DNA from: Nitrosomonas sp. | GTDB taxonomy: Bacteria > Pseudomonadota > Gammaproteobacteria > Burkholderiales > Nitrosomonadaceae | Length of the DNA stretch: 64,000 nt | Reading direction: 5' to 3' | NCBI GenBank assembly: GCA_016703745.1 | Contig: JADJBK010000006.1 | Span: 992,001 to 1,056,000, forward strand | Shown here: piece after piece, positions 54,979 to 63,590 of the stretch | How the letters are laid out: every line of letters begins with the position of its first letter | How positions within the stretch are numbered: position 1 is the first letter of the stretch | Notes under the pieces: model-generated | The model's database searches: none | Told to the model about the DNA's origin: nothing | What the model saw: the letters and a program-made list of their open reading frames with translations, nothing else | Made by a program: the position numbers and the translations under genes

Positions 54979-56414
54979 GAGCTGCCTCCTTGCGTTGCCC
55001 AGTTTCCGCTGAGGAGTTGATCGTAGGTATCCGCAGTGTGTTGTTTAATTGGGATGTCCGGCTGTGGCGCATGCTGCCGCAGAAATCGCTTTTGCAGTGT
55101 TTGCAGTTCAGGTAGCGGATGTTGTTGCAACAATTCAGCGGCCAACTGGCTCTCGCAATCATAGTCGTAGGCAAAACGCAGCACCGATACCATCCATTTG
55201 CAAGCGAGTCCGGGATCAAATTGTTGTTGTACCCGCGCCCACAGCTGGTGATACTGTGGCGTTGGCAACAGATCATCCCGCAGCCGGGAAAAGCGAAAGG
55301 CTTGTGGCTTTGCCGCCAATGCATGAATCACATGACGGTAATCGATGCGCCGGGCGCGTCCTTCTGGCGCTTTCGGATACGCGCGCGGTAAGGTAATGAC
55401 CGGTGTTTGGCCGACAAAGCATTCCAGACGATCGTGATAGAGATGAACCCGGATGTTCTCGCCAATGAGTCTGGATGGCACACTGTAGAGTCCCCGTTTG
55501 ACCGCTATGGTGCTACTGGTGGTCACTTTGACGGTCAGTTCACTGAAGTCCATGAAGCGGTAGCGTGGCAGTGGCTGGAGATGCGATTGCTCTTCCGCCA
55601 ATCGCCCCCTGCAGCGCAGATTGAGCTTATCGACGATCCGTTCAAGAAAAAGGCGGTAGGCGCCCACACTTTCGAAATCCGCAGATCCCCGCAGTTTGAT
55701 CGCCTGCTCAATCCGGTGTTTGAGCGAACCATGGGCATTTTCTACGGCGCCATTTTCATGGCTGACGCCCAGGTTATTGACCGTAGGCTTCATGCCATAG
55801 TGTTGACACAGCGCCGCATAAGATTGCGTGAGTTCTTGTTTTTGGCTCGCATTGACGTATGCGGCACTCAGGCTGTCGGTGCGATGTTCCCTGGGCACGC
55901 CGCCCAATTTATGCAAGGCGGTCTGCAAACCATCGGCCAACGCACTATAACTTTCCCCGCCCCGGATGATATGAACCGCGCGCCAATGACTATAAGCCAG
56001 ACGAAACTGATACAGCAGGTGATCAAATGGTTTGCCTGCAATCGTAATTGCCGTGCGCGGCCAGGTAAAATCGGACAACCCCTGGTGCCCGGTAGGCACC
56101 GACTGGCAAAACATGACCGCCTTACCGGGACCTTGCGTTGCCCGCCAGTGTTTTACACGGCGCTGCAAGCTTCTGAGCAATTTCTCCGGGTATTGGCCGG
56201 GATATCGGTCATCCAGGTACTCCCAAAGCGTAGTCCCGGTCAGTTCAGGTTCCCCGTACAGCAATGGAACCAATTCGGTCTCCCAAACCAGCTCAAAAGG
56301 ATCCTGGCGCGTGCGCCACTGCCGTTGCGACTTCTCCACCCGCACACCCTTCTCAATCCTGCGGCCACTGCGGATACTTACCCCCCGCTTTCGCAGCCGC
56401 TGTCTCCTGACCAT
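54957..56414 (-). CDS. istA: IS21-family transposase IstA (copy B1), N-terminus frameshifted
   Basis: The DDE transposase body is intact over 485 residues (FKKKAV-type core, EHRTDSLSAAYVN, NNLGVSHENGAVENAHGSLK and the C-terminal tail to SCLNRSH). A run of six C at 56381-56386, against five G in copy 2 (62184-62188), shifts the frame near the start. The natural ATG at about 56436 therefore leads to a stop, and only the internal ATG 56414 is in frame. This removes about 22 residues of the N-terminal DNA-binding part. It overlaps istB. Confidence 0.8.
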   Translation of the reverse strand: MVRRQRLRKRGVSIRSGRRIEKGVRVEKSQRQWRTRQDPFELVWETELVPLLYGEPELTGTTLWEYLDDRYPGQYPEKLLRSLQRRVKHWRATQGPGKAVMFCQSVPTGHQGLSDFTWPRTAITIAGKPFDHLLYQFRLAYSHWRAVHIIRGGESYSALADGLQTALHKLGGVPREHRTDSLSAAYVNASQKQELTQSYAALCQHYGMKPTVNNLGVSHENGAVENAHGSLKHRIEQAIKLRGSADFESVGAYRLFLERIVDKLNLRCRGRLAEEQSHLQPLPRYRFMDFSELTVKVTTSSTIAVKRGLYSVPSRLIGENIRVHLYHDRLECFVGQTPVITLPRAYPKAPEGRARRIDYRHVIHALAAKPQAFRFSRLRDDLLPTPQYHQLWARVQQQFDPGLACKWMVSVLRFAYDYDCESQLAAELLQQHPLPELQTLQKRFLRQHAPQPDIPIKQHTADTYDQLLSGNWATQGGSSCLNRSH

Positions 56415-56577
56415 GCCCTATCTGACGATTCTTCATATAAATAGCTTCCTGTTGATGAGTGATATGTTTTCCAGGCAAGTTCTTTCTCCTTATATAGAAA
56501 AGAACTCATACTGATACTTTCACTCAACCGGTCAAGATAATTGTCGTCAGACCGGACAGGTTAATTGTCGTCTAATA

Positions 56578-56694
56578 GTAGACGGTGACCCGGGTTGCAA
56601 GCCCATGCGCCACGTTATGATTGGTTCAAAAGCGCCTTGGTTTGAAATCACCGACCATTTGCCTCAGTCAGAGGAGGCGGCACCCGGTGAGTAG
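56578..56694 (+). pseudogene. GFA-family (glutathione-dependent formaldehyde-activating-like) gene, 3' end
   Basis: Frame open from the IS21-B1 edge: VDGDPGCKPMRHVMIGSKAP and WFEITDHLPQ, ending TAG at 56692-56694. SKAPWFEITDHLPQ is the usual C-terminus of GFA/DUF636 zinc proteins. The 5' part is absent at the IS boundary. It is followed 10 bp later by an attC site, so it is the coding part of an integron cassette. Confidence 0.75.
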
Positions 56695-56704
56695 TGCCAT
56701 GCAC

Positions 56705-56756
56705 TTCTAACATGCCGTTCGAGAGGGACGCGCAAAAAGCGGCGCGCCTCTCAACT
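56705..56756 (+). other. attC: Integron attC site, left part (R'', L'', L')
   Basis: Joined to 60452-60462 it gives a 63-bp attC. It begins TTCTAAC (R''), has the arms GTTCGAGAGG and CCTCTCAAC that pair with one extrahelical C (L''/L'), an inner CGCGC/GCGCG helix around AAAAAGCG, and ends GTTAGGC (R'). An IS3-family element is inserted after 56756; ACT at 56754-56756 is its duplication. Confidence 0.8.
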
Positions 56757-56806
56757 TGAATCGCCCCGGGTTTTCCGGAGATAAAATGATTTGAGAGGAG
56801 GAGGAT

Positions 56807-57127
56807 ATGAAAAATCAAATTAGTTATTCACCGGAAGTCCGGGAGCGAGCAGTAAGGTTGGTATTCGAGCAGCAAAAAGAGCATGAATCGCAATGGTCAT
56901 CGATCAAATCGATCGCATCGAAGATTGGCTGCACAGCGGAAACATTGCGGGCATGGGTAAGAAGAGCGGAGACGGATCGAGGAATTCGAGGCGGGTTGTC
57001 GACATCGGATCGTGAGCGGCTCAAGGAATTGGAACGGGAGAATCGTGAATTAAAGCGGGCCAACGAGATATTACGGAAGGCATCCGCTTATTTTGCCCAG
57101 GCGGAGCTCGACCACCGACCGAAATGA
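56807..57127 (+). CDS. IS3-family OrfA
   Basis: 106-residue transposase N-terminal protein with a helix-turn-helix (IASKIGCTAETLRAWVRRAE) and a leucine-zipper-like coiled coil (LKELERENRELKRANEILRKA). It belongs to the IS51-type subgroup. A GAGGAGGA ribosome-binding site precedes the ATG. Its TGA overlaps the orfB ATG (57124) in an ATGA arrangement. Confidence 0.93.
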   Translation: MKNQISYSPEVRERAVRLVFEQQKEHESQWSSIKSIASKIGCTAETLRAWVRRAETDRGIRGGLSTSDRERLKELERENRELKRANEILRKASAYFAQAELDHRPK

Positions 57128-57150
57128 TGATGTTATTTGTTGATAGAAAC
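57124..57150 (+). pseudogene. IS3 orfB, first nine codons before IS66 insertion
   Basis: Encodes MMMLFVDRN. The frame resumes exactly at 59561 (KVEYGVEPICKQ) once IS66 and one copy of the duplication ATAGAAAC are removed. Confidence 0.85.
57143..57150. repeat. 8-bp target duplication of IS66-A, left copy
   Basis: ATAGAAAC immediately before the IS66 terminus; the right copy is at 59553-59560. Eight base pairs is the IS66 family norm. Confidence 0.92.
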
Positions 57151-57171
57151 GTAACCGTCCAGCGCTCCCAT

Positions 57172-58773
57172 CTATCTTTCCTGTTGTTTAAGTGATTGAA
57201 TGAACGCTGGTGTAAGCGGCAGCAATTCATCGATGCGGTTATTGGGCCAGGTGGGTAGTTTGGCGAGGGTGTCTGCAAGCCATGCGGCGGGATCGAGTTT
57301 GTTGAGTTGCGCGGTACCGAACAAGGTTTGAATGGCAGCGGCGCGTTGACCGGCACGTTCCGATCCGGTGAATAGCCAATTCTTTTTACCGATTGCGATC
57401 GGGCGGATGGTGTTCTCCACTGGGTTGTTGTCGATCGGAAGAGAGCCGGTTTGTGCGTAGCGGATGAGACCTGGCCAGCGTCTGAGGGTATAGTCGAGTG
57501 CTTTGGCGGAGCCGCCGCCATTTGCGGTCTGACTACGGGTTTGCATCAGCCAGTCATGCAATGCATGCAGTGCGGGCAGGCTTCTGTCTGCCCGCAGTTG
57601 CAGGCGATCTTCGATGCTCAGGTCTTTGCCTTCTGCTTCGATTGCGTATAAGACGCTGATGCGCTGTATCGCTGCCAATGCCATCGTGCTGGCATTGGCC
57701 TGGTGCAGGTCGAAGAATTTGCGTCGCGCATGCGCCCAGCACGCCAATTCGACACAAGGCGATGTGGCTGCGGAAAAAAGTGCTTTATACCCAGCATAGT
57801 CATCGACCATCAGGTGTCCTTGCCAATTTTGCAGAAAGTGCCGTGCATGCTGACCGCTACGGCCAGCTTGATAGTCGAAGACGATGATACGCGGCCCGGG
57901 CTCAAGATCATTGCTGCGGTAGGCCCACAGGTAGGCTTTACGGGTTTTGCCGCGACCGGGTTCCAATTGTGCAACTGGTGTTTCATCGGCATGCAGCGTG
58001 TTGCCCTGCAGTAGATGCCAGGTTAGGCGATCGACCAATGGTTGCAGGGCTACGCCGGTACGGCCTACCCATTCGGCCAGGGTGGAACGGGGCAGCGTGA
58101 CCTGGTCACGGGCAGCAATCTGCTCCAGGCGATAAAGTGGCAGGTGATTCAGGTATTTGTTTGTCATCACCCAGGCAAGCAGGCCCGGGGCGGCCATGCC
58201 GCCATCGATGACTGCCGGTGGCACGGGTTCTGCCGTGATGGTTTCACAGGATTTGCAGGCGTACTGTGGGCGAATGTGGCGATGAACGAAGAATCTGGCG
58301 GGTTCCACGTCGAGCTGCTCGGTGATGTCTTCTCTGATGTTAGTCAGATCGCAGCCGCATCGGTCACGTTGGCAGGATGCGGGTTCATGCCGGTGTTCGA
58401 TGCGCGGCAGGTGATCTGGCAGCGGCTGACGACCGGCGCGGGTACGCGGCACTTTGGTGGCATTGGGGGTTGGTGTGCTGTTGACCTGCTCGATTTCAGC
58501 CTCAATGGCCGTGATATCGGTCAGCGCCGATTCTTCAAACAAAGAAAGCTGCCTGGGTGACAAGGCAGACAACGCTTCATTTTTCCTGCCAAATCGGATA
58601 CGGCGCAGATGCGCCAATTCCAGGGTGAGCGCCTGAATCTTGAGTTCCAGCGCATAAACTGTCTGCTGTGTTTGCTGGGTCAGATCAAGCTGAAATGCCT
58701 GAACCAGGTTGACCACCTGTTGTTTGGTGGCCGTATCGAGGTTGAGTTGATCCAGTTGTGCCAGTGAATTCAT
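57172..58773 (-). CDS. tnpC: IS66 transposase TnpC
   Basis: DDE transposase of 533 residues. It has an N-terminal coiled coil (ALELKIQALTLELAHLRRIRFG), a zinc-finger-like region (CQRDRCGCDL and YACKSCETI) and the catalytic core (HADETPVAQLEPG, VDDYAGYKAL, WAHARRKFFDLH, PIDNNPVENTIRPIAIG). It ends with a TnpC C-terminal domain. Full length, no defects. Confidence 0.95.
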   Translation of the reverse strand: MNSLAQLDQLNLDTATKQQVVNLVQAFQLDLTQQTQQTVYALELKIQALTLELAHLRRIRFGRKNEALSALSPRQLSLFEESALTDITAIEAEIEQVNSTPTPNATKVPRTRAGRQPLPDHLPRIEHRHEPASCQRDRCGCDLTNIREDITEQLDVEPARFFVHRHIRPQYACKSCETITAEPVPPAVIDGGMAAPGLLAWVMTNKYLNHLPLYRLEQIAARDQVTLPRSTLAEWVGRTGVALQPLVDRLTWHLLQGNTLHADETPVAQLEPGRGKTRKAYLWAYRSNDLEPGPRIIVFDYQAGRSGQHARHFLQNWQGHLMVDDYAGYKALFSAATSPCVELACWAHARRKFFDLHQANASTMALAAIQRISVLYAIEAEGKDLSIEDRLQLRADRSLPALHALHDWLMQTRSQTANGGGSAKALDYTLRRWPGLIRYAQTGSLPIDNNPVENTIRPIAIGKKNWLFTGSERAGQRAAAIQTLFGTAQLNKLDPAAWLADTLAKLPTWPNNRIDELLPLTPAFIQSLKQQER

Positions 58774-58836
58774 GGGATGAATTATACCATGAATTCTTAA
58801 TCAACCGACTGTTAATAAACAACTATTACATATTTT

Positions 58837-59187
58837 CTACACCTGAAAATGCCATTGTGGCAGCGCCGATAAACGCCGCCAGTCTACGCCGGCAATCAAC
58901 CATTCCCACTGCGATAGCGCTAACTCGACACACGCCGCATCCTGCCTCGGCCAGACAAACCGCCCCTGATGCAGGCGGCGCTGACATAACCACACCCCCG
59001 TGCCATCCCACAGCAAGACCTTGATGCGATTGCCCGCGCGATTGCAGAATATGAACGCCGAACCCGCGCAGGGCGGGTGACCCAATACCTGCTGCACAAT
59101 CATCGATAAGCCATCCATGCCGCGACGCATATCCACCGGATCGACCGCCAGCCAGATCTTACCCGCGTGCGCAATCAACCCAGACAT
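58837..59187 (-). CDS. tnpB: IS66 accessory protein TnpB
   Basis: About 116 residues from ATG 59187 (an upstream in-frame start exists at 59208). It shows the IS66 Orf2 motifs VDMRRGMDGLSMIVQ, FIFCNRAGNRIKVLLWDG and GVWLCQRRLHQGRF. Needed for transposition in this family; biochemical role unclear. Overlaps the end of tnpA. Confidence 0.93.
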   Translation of the reverse strand: MSGLIAHAGKIWLAVDPVDMRRGMDGLSMIVQQVLGHPPCAGSAFIFCNRAGNRIKVLLWDGTGVWLCQRRLHQGRFVWPRQDAACVELALSQWEWLIAGVDWRRLSALPQWHFQV

Positions 59188-59471
59188 GACAGCAATTCTC
59201 CCAGCCATCGCGGGGAAACGCTCAGTGGTAATTCCAACACATGCGTACCGTGACAGCGAAGCTGCAATACTTCCACTGACGCTGCTGTCGGCTTGATCGT
59301 AACCGGAATCAAGGCTGGCAGCTTGATATCATCGCGCCCACGCCGGTGAGCGCGCAACCAGTTCCCAAACGTCTTCGCATTCAACCCCCGCGCCCGGCAA
59401 TAGGCCGCCTGCGACAAACCGCTCGTTTGCCAGTTGCTGATATGCTTTTGCTTATCATCCTGTAATGCCAT
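59175..59471 (-). CDS. tnpA: IS66 accessory protein TnpA
   Basis: A 98-residue helix-turn-helix protein of IS66 Orf1 type: NWQTSGLSQAAYCRARGLNA and FGNWLRAHRRG. It is preceded by AGGAGG at a good distance. A truncated second copy lies at 60920-61070. Confidence 0.92.
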   Translation of the reverse strand: MALQDDKQKHISNWQTSGLSQAAYCRARGLNAKTFGNWLRAHRRGRDDIKLPALIPVTIKPTAASVEVLQLRCHGTHVLELPLSVSPRWLGELLSCLG

Positions 59472-59552
59472 GGCTTATCCTCCTGTAAGGTAATGCAGAG
59501 GAGAATAATCCAGAAAATTGTGATTGCGTAGATGGGAGCGTTGGACGGTTAC

Positions 59553-59560
59553 ATAGAAAC
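59553..59560. repeat. 8-bp target duplication of IS66-A, right copy
   Basis: ATAGAAAC, identical to 57143-57150. Confidence 0.92.
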
Positions 59561-60409
59561 AAGGTGGAATATGGGGTCGAGCCGATCTGTAAGCAAATAC
59601 AGATTGCCCCGTCGACTTATTATGAGCACAAAAGGCGGGAGAGAGATCCGGATCGATTGCCCGGTCGCGTCAAGCGGGACACGAAGCTGGCACTCGAAAT
59701 ACAGCAGGTTTGGGAAAGTAACTTCCGGGTTTACGGTGTTCGTAAAGTATGGCGGCAATTGTTGCGAGAAGGCATTAGCGCTGCGCGTTGCACCGTCGAG
59801 CGATTGATGAAGACACTTGGGATACAAGGCACCAGGCGTGGTAAAAAGTGCCGGACAACGATTGCAGATAACTTACTTGCCTGCCCAACAGATAAGGTTA
59901 ACCGACAATTTGTGGCGACCCGGCCCAATCAATTGTGGGTAGCGGATATTACCTTTGTTGCAACGTGGATGGGATTTGTTTATGTAGCTTTTATTACCGA
60001 TGTTTTTGCCCGGTATATTGTTGGTTGGCGAGTCAGCCGGTCATTACATACCGATCTGGTGCTTGACGCATTGGAACAGGCATTGTGTGCACGGCACGAA
60101 ATTAAGGGATTAGTCCATCATAGCGACCACGGTAGCCAATACTTGTCGATCCGCTATACGGAACGCTTGATACAAGCCAATATTGATGCTTCTGTTGGCA
60201 GTGTTGGTGATTCTTATGACAATGCACTCGCCGAAGTCATACGGCACCGCGGCCCCTGGCGCAATATCGACGATGTTGAGTTTGCAACCTTGGAATGGGT
60301 AGATTGGTTCAATAATCGCCGATTGTTGGAACCGATTGGAAATATTCCGCCGGCAGAATTTGAAATGGCCTATTATCACCAACCAAGAGAGTCAGCCGTT
60401 GCGGTTTGA
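59561..60409 (+). pseudogene. IS3 orfB, main part, with internal deletion
   Basis: DDE integrase-type transposase starting KVEYGVEPICKQ. Catalytic motifs LWVADITFVATW (first Asp) and HHSDHGSQY (second Asp) are present. The third region reads SYDNALAEVIRHRGPW, whereas related transposases have about nine more residues (TINGLYKAE) between LAE and VI. A 27-bp loss between GCCGAA repeats would explain it. The gene is also separated from its start by IS66. Confidence 0.85.
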
Positions 60410-60451
60410 CTCAAGGTAAATAGTCTCCGGAAAAACCGGGGCGATTCAACT

Positions 60452-60462
60452 TTACGTTAGGC
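60452..60462 (+). other. attC: Integron attC site, right part (R')
   Basis: TTTACGTTAGGC-type end: spacer TTTAC followed by the core site GTTAGGC at 60456-60462. Completes the attC begun at 56705-56756 once the IS3 element is removed. Confidence 0.78.
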
Positions 60463-60471
60463 CACTGACAC

Positions 60472-60838
60472 ATGTCCCGCGTTGTGAACGCATGGGTTCA
60501 ACTTAACCGAGATGCGCGCAAGGTTTGTCGGTCAGTCCTCGACGCGCTACTGACGCAGGAAGGAAATGATGCCACTCGGCATGTCTGTGGCGCGTTTATG
60601 ACCAAGGCCACAGAAACGCTTTCAGCGGTGAACGTCCTCTACGCCCACAATCTTGCGGAGCCTGCGCAAGCTCTAATACGCATTCTGTTTGAACTTCGAA
60701 TCAACTTTGATTGCTTCAGGCACATGGCAGCACAAGATCCTCATGATGCTTTCTCACGACTACGCGACAGCATGATGCTTGAGAAGATCAAGCAAGCTCG
60801 AGCGTCGGGCTTCATGGGCATCCCCACCGAGATTATCC
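60472..60838 (+). pseudogene. DUF5677-like cassette gene, truncated by IS66-B
   Basis: ATG 9 bp after the attC core site, the usual position of a cassette gene. About 122 codons remain: helical, with AQALIRILFELRINFDCFRH and a DPHDAFSRLRDSMMLEKIK segment resembling DUF5677 proteins (function unknown). The frame enters an IS66 end at 60839 and is lost. Family assignment is moderate. Confidence 0.65.
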
Positions 60839-61070
60839 GTAACCGTCCAACGCTCCCATCTACGCAATCACAATTTTCTGGATTATTCTCCTCTGCATTA
60901 CCTTACAGGAGGATAAGCCATGGCATTACAGGATGATAAGCAAAAGCATATCAGCAACTGGCAAACGAGCGGTTTGTCGCAGGCAGCCTATTGCCGGGCG
61001 CTCGGGTTGAATGCGAAGACGTTTGGGAATTGGTTGCGCGCTCACCGGCGTGGGCGCGATGATATCAAGC
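60839..61070 (+). mobile_element. IS66-family element B, left fragment
   Basis: Begins GTAACCGTCCAACGCTCCCA, the same terminus as IS66-A at 59552, and continues 232 bp to GATATCAAGC, where IS21-A starts. The rest (tnpB, tnpC, right end) is absent from the window. A few base differences from IS66-A show it is a separate copy. Confidence 0.9.
60920..61070 (+). pseudogene. tnpA: IS66 TnpA, truncated by IS21-A
   Basis: About 50 codons to RRGRDDIKL, then IS21-A sequence. Compared with the intact copy, one visible change is R to L in YCRALGLN. AGGAGG ribosome-binding site retained. Confidence 0.88.
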
Positions 61071-61992
61071 TGTTGATACCGGTATAAAATTGACCACCTG
61101 TGCCGGTTGAAATTTGACCAGGGGAAATCAGTGCGTAGGGTACTACGCATCTGTGGATAAGTCGACCAGACTGAGTTTGGTTTTTGCCCCCCTGTTAATG
61201 GTTTGAAATAATTGGATTCGTTACAAATCTGTAAGATTTTCTTCTGAAGAAGATCTTTCTTTTTCTCTTTCCTGTATTCTGGTTTTTGCACTGGCAGCGC
61301 TTTGTTTGTAACGGAAAGACTCATTGCCGGTTTCGATAATGTGGCAGTGATGCGTCAGTCGATCCAGTAGCGCGGTTGTCATTTTGGCGTCGATAAATAC
61401 ATTGCTCCATTCAGCAAACGTTAGATTGGTGGTGATGATGACGCTGGTACGTTCATAAAGCCTGGACAGCAAATGAAACAGCAAGGCACCGCCTGTTTGT
61501 GAGAATGGCAGGTAACCCAGTTCATCTAGAATAACCAGGTTTACTTGTAATAGATTCATCGCTATTCTTCCCTGTTTGCCAGCAATCTTCTCTTGCTCCA
61601 ACCTATTGGCCAGATCAATGGCACTGTAGAAACGCACTTTCTTATGGTGGTGCTGTATGCCTGAAACACCAATTGCGATGGCCAGATGCGTTTTACCAGT
61701 TCCGGTACCACCAACCAACACCAGATTCTGTATTGCTTCAGTAAATTGCATGGTTGCCAACTGGTTAATCAATTGTTGATCTACTTTGGACTGACTGAAG
61801 TCAAATCCCTGTAAATGACGCAGCACAGGAAATCTGGCGGCATTGGTTTGATAGCGGATAGAGCGGATGCTGCGCTCAGTTGATTCGGCTTGGAGTAGTT
61901 GGTGCAGAATCTTGTCCGATGCATCAAGACTAGCAATCATATCTGGCACATTCTGCTGTTTCAGCCCGGTATAGCAGTCAGCCATACCGTAT
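61071..61992 (-). mobile_element. IS21-family element A, right part (inverted)
   Basis: The terminus TGTTGATACCGGTATAAAAT at 61071 mirrors the left end at 52524. Two subterminal repeats lie at 61079-61096 and 61103-61120. The part ends at the duplication CCGTAT (61987-61992, complement of ATACGG) beside IS21-B2. Orientation is opposite to the left part. Confidence 0.9.
61221..61985 (-). pseudogene. istB: IstB ATPase of element A, main part lacking its first 16 codons
   Basis: 254 codons beginning MADCYTGLKQQ. AAA+ helper ATPase: Walker A GGTGTGKTH, Walker B LVILDELGYLPFS, and ITTNLTFAEW sensor segment. An ATG happens to sit at 61985, so a shortened protein could be made, but the natural start is left behind at 54128. 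Otherwise undamaged. Confidence 0.88.
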
Positions 61993-62133
61993 TATTAGAC
62001 GACAATTAACCTGTCCGGTCTGACGACAATTATCTTGACCGGTTGAGTGAAAGTATCAGTATGAGTTCTTTTCTATATAAGGAGAAAGAACTTGCCTGGA
62101 AAACATATCACTCATCAACAGGAAGCTATTTAT

Positions 62134-63483
62134 ATGAAGAATCGTCAGATAGGGCATGGTCAGGAGACAGCGGCTGCGAAAGCGGGGGTAAGTATCCGCA
62201 GTGGCCGCAGGATTGAGAAGGGTGTGCGGGTGGAGAAGTCGCAACGGCAATGGCGCACGCGCCAGGATCCTTTTGAGCTGGTTTGGGAGACCGAATTGAT
62301 TCCATTGCTGCACAGGGAACCTGAACTGACCGGGACTACGCTTTGGGAGTACCTGGATGATCGATATCCCGGCCAATACCCGGAGAAATTGCTCAGAAGC
62401 TTGCAGCGCCGTGTAAAACACTGGCGGGCAACGCAAGGTCCCGGTAAGGCGGTCATGTTTTGCCAGTCGGTACCTGCCGGGCACCAGGGGTTGTCCGATT
62501 TTACCTGGCCGCGTACGGCAATTACGATTGCAGGCAAACCATTTGATCACCTGCTGTATCAGTTTCGTCTGGCTTATAGTCATTGGCGTGCTGTTCATAT
62601 CATCCGGGGCGGGGAAAGTTATAGTGCGTTGGCCGATGGATTGCAGACCGCCTTGCATAAACTGGGCGGCGTGCCCAGGGAACATCGCACCGACAGCCTG
62701 AGTGCCGCATACGTCAATGCGAGCCAAAAACAAGAACTCACGCAATCTTATGCGGCGCTGTGTCAACACTATGGCATGAAGCCTACGGTCAATAACCTGG
62801 GCGTCAGCCATGAAAATGGCGCCGTAGAAAATGCCCATGGTTCGCTCAAACACCGGATTGAGCAGGCGATCAAACTGCGGGGATCTGCGGATTTCGAAAG
62901 TGTGGGCGCCTACCGCCGTTTTCTTGAACGGATCGTCGATAAGCTCAATCTGCGCTGCAGGGGGCGATTGGCGGAAGAGCAATCGCATCTCCAGCCACTG
63001 CCACGCTACCGCTTCATGGACTTCAGTGAACTGACCGTCAAAGTGACCACCAGTAGCACCATAGCGGTCAAACGGGGACTCTACAGTGTGCCATCCAGAC
63101 TCATTGGCGAGAACATCCGGGTTCATCTCTATCACGATCGTCTGGAATGCTTTGTCGGCCAAACACCGGTCATTACCTTACCGCGCGCGTATCCGAAAGC
63201 GCCAGAAGGACGCGCCCGGCGCATCGATTACCGTCATGTGATTCATGCATTGGCGGCAAAGCCACAAGCCTTTCGCTTTTCCCGGCTGCGGGATGATCTG
63301 TTGCCAACGCCACAGTATCACCAGCTGTGGGCGCGGGTACAACAACAATTTGATCCCGGACTCGCTTGCAAATGGATGGTATCGGTGCTGCGTTTTGCCT
63401 ACGACTATGATTGCGAGAGCCAGTTGGCCGCTGAATTGTTGCAACAACATCCGCTACCTGAACTGCAAACACTGCAAAAGTGA
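62134..63483 (+). pseudogene. istA: IstA of IS21-B copy 2, premature stop
   Basis: Starts at ATG 62134 with the family N-terminus MKNRQIGHGQETAAAKAG (copy 1 has lost this by frameshift). The DDE core is the same as in copy 1. At 63481-63483 a CGA of copy 1 has become TGA, removing the last 42 or so residues, which in copy 1 run on to overlap istB. Activity is doubtful. Confidence 0.88.
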
Positions 63484-63590
63484 TTTCTGCGGCAGCATGC
63501 GCCGCAGCCGGACATCCCAATTAAACAACACACTGCGGATACCTACGATCAACTCCTCAGCGGAAACTGGGCAACGCAAGGAGGCAGCTC

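Larger units (their letters stand above)
54175..56577 (-). mobile_element. IS21-family element B, copy 1
   Basis: A 2,403-bp element. The istB-side end begins TGTCTCGCGTCAATTATC at 54175 and the istA-side end is at 56577 (inward reading TATTAGACGACAATTAACC). Subterminal repeats of the GACGACAATTA type occur at both ends. The left flank is IS21-A istB and the right flank is a GFA-family gene, which do not belong together. A near-identical inverted copy starts at 61993. Confidence 0.92.
57151..59552 (-). mobile_element. IS66-family element A, complete
   Basis: 2,402 bp with the usual three genes (tnpA, tnpB, tnpC). The ends read GTAACCGTCCAGCGCTCCCA (57151) and, inward from 59552, GTAACCGTCCAACGCTCCCA: inverted repeats with one mismatch in 20. 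It is flanked by 8-bp direct repeats. All three reading frames are intact, so it may be active. Confidence 0.94.
56757..60448 (+). mobile_element. IS3-family element inserted in attC, itself interrupted by IS66
   Basis: The terminal inverted repeats are TGAATCGCCCCGGGTTTTCC at 56757 and its complement ending TTCA at 60448 (one mismatch over about 20 bp). The ends are TG/CA, and a 3-bp duplication ACT flanks it (56754-56756, 60449-60451), as expected for IS3. It contains orfA at 56807-57127 and orfB in two pieces around the IS66 insertion. Without IS66 it would be about 1.28 kb. Confidence 0.9.

Noticed and set aside
55407..56444. Long open frame antisense to istA of IS21-B1 (also antisense to istA in copy 2 at 62056-63162)
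   Set aside because: It is the mirror of a strongly conserved transposase gene and appears in both copies only because the element is duplicated; no family match.
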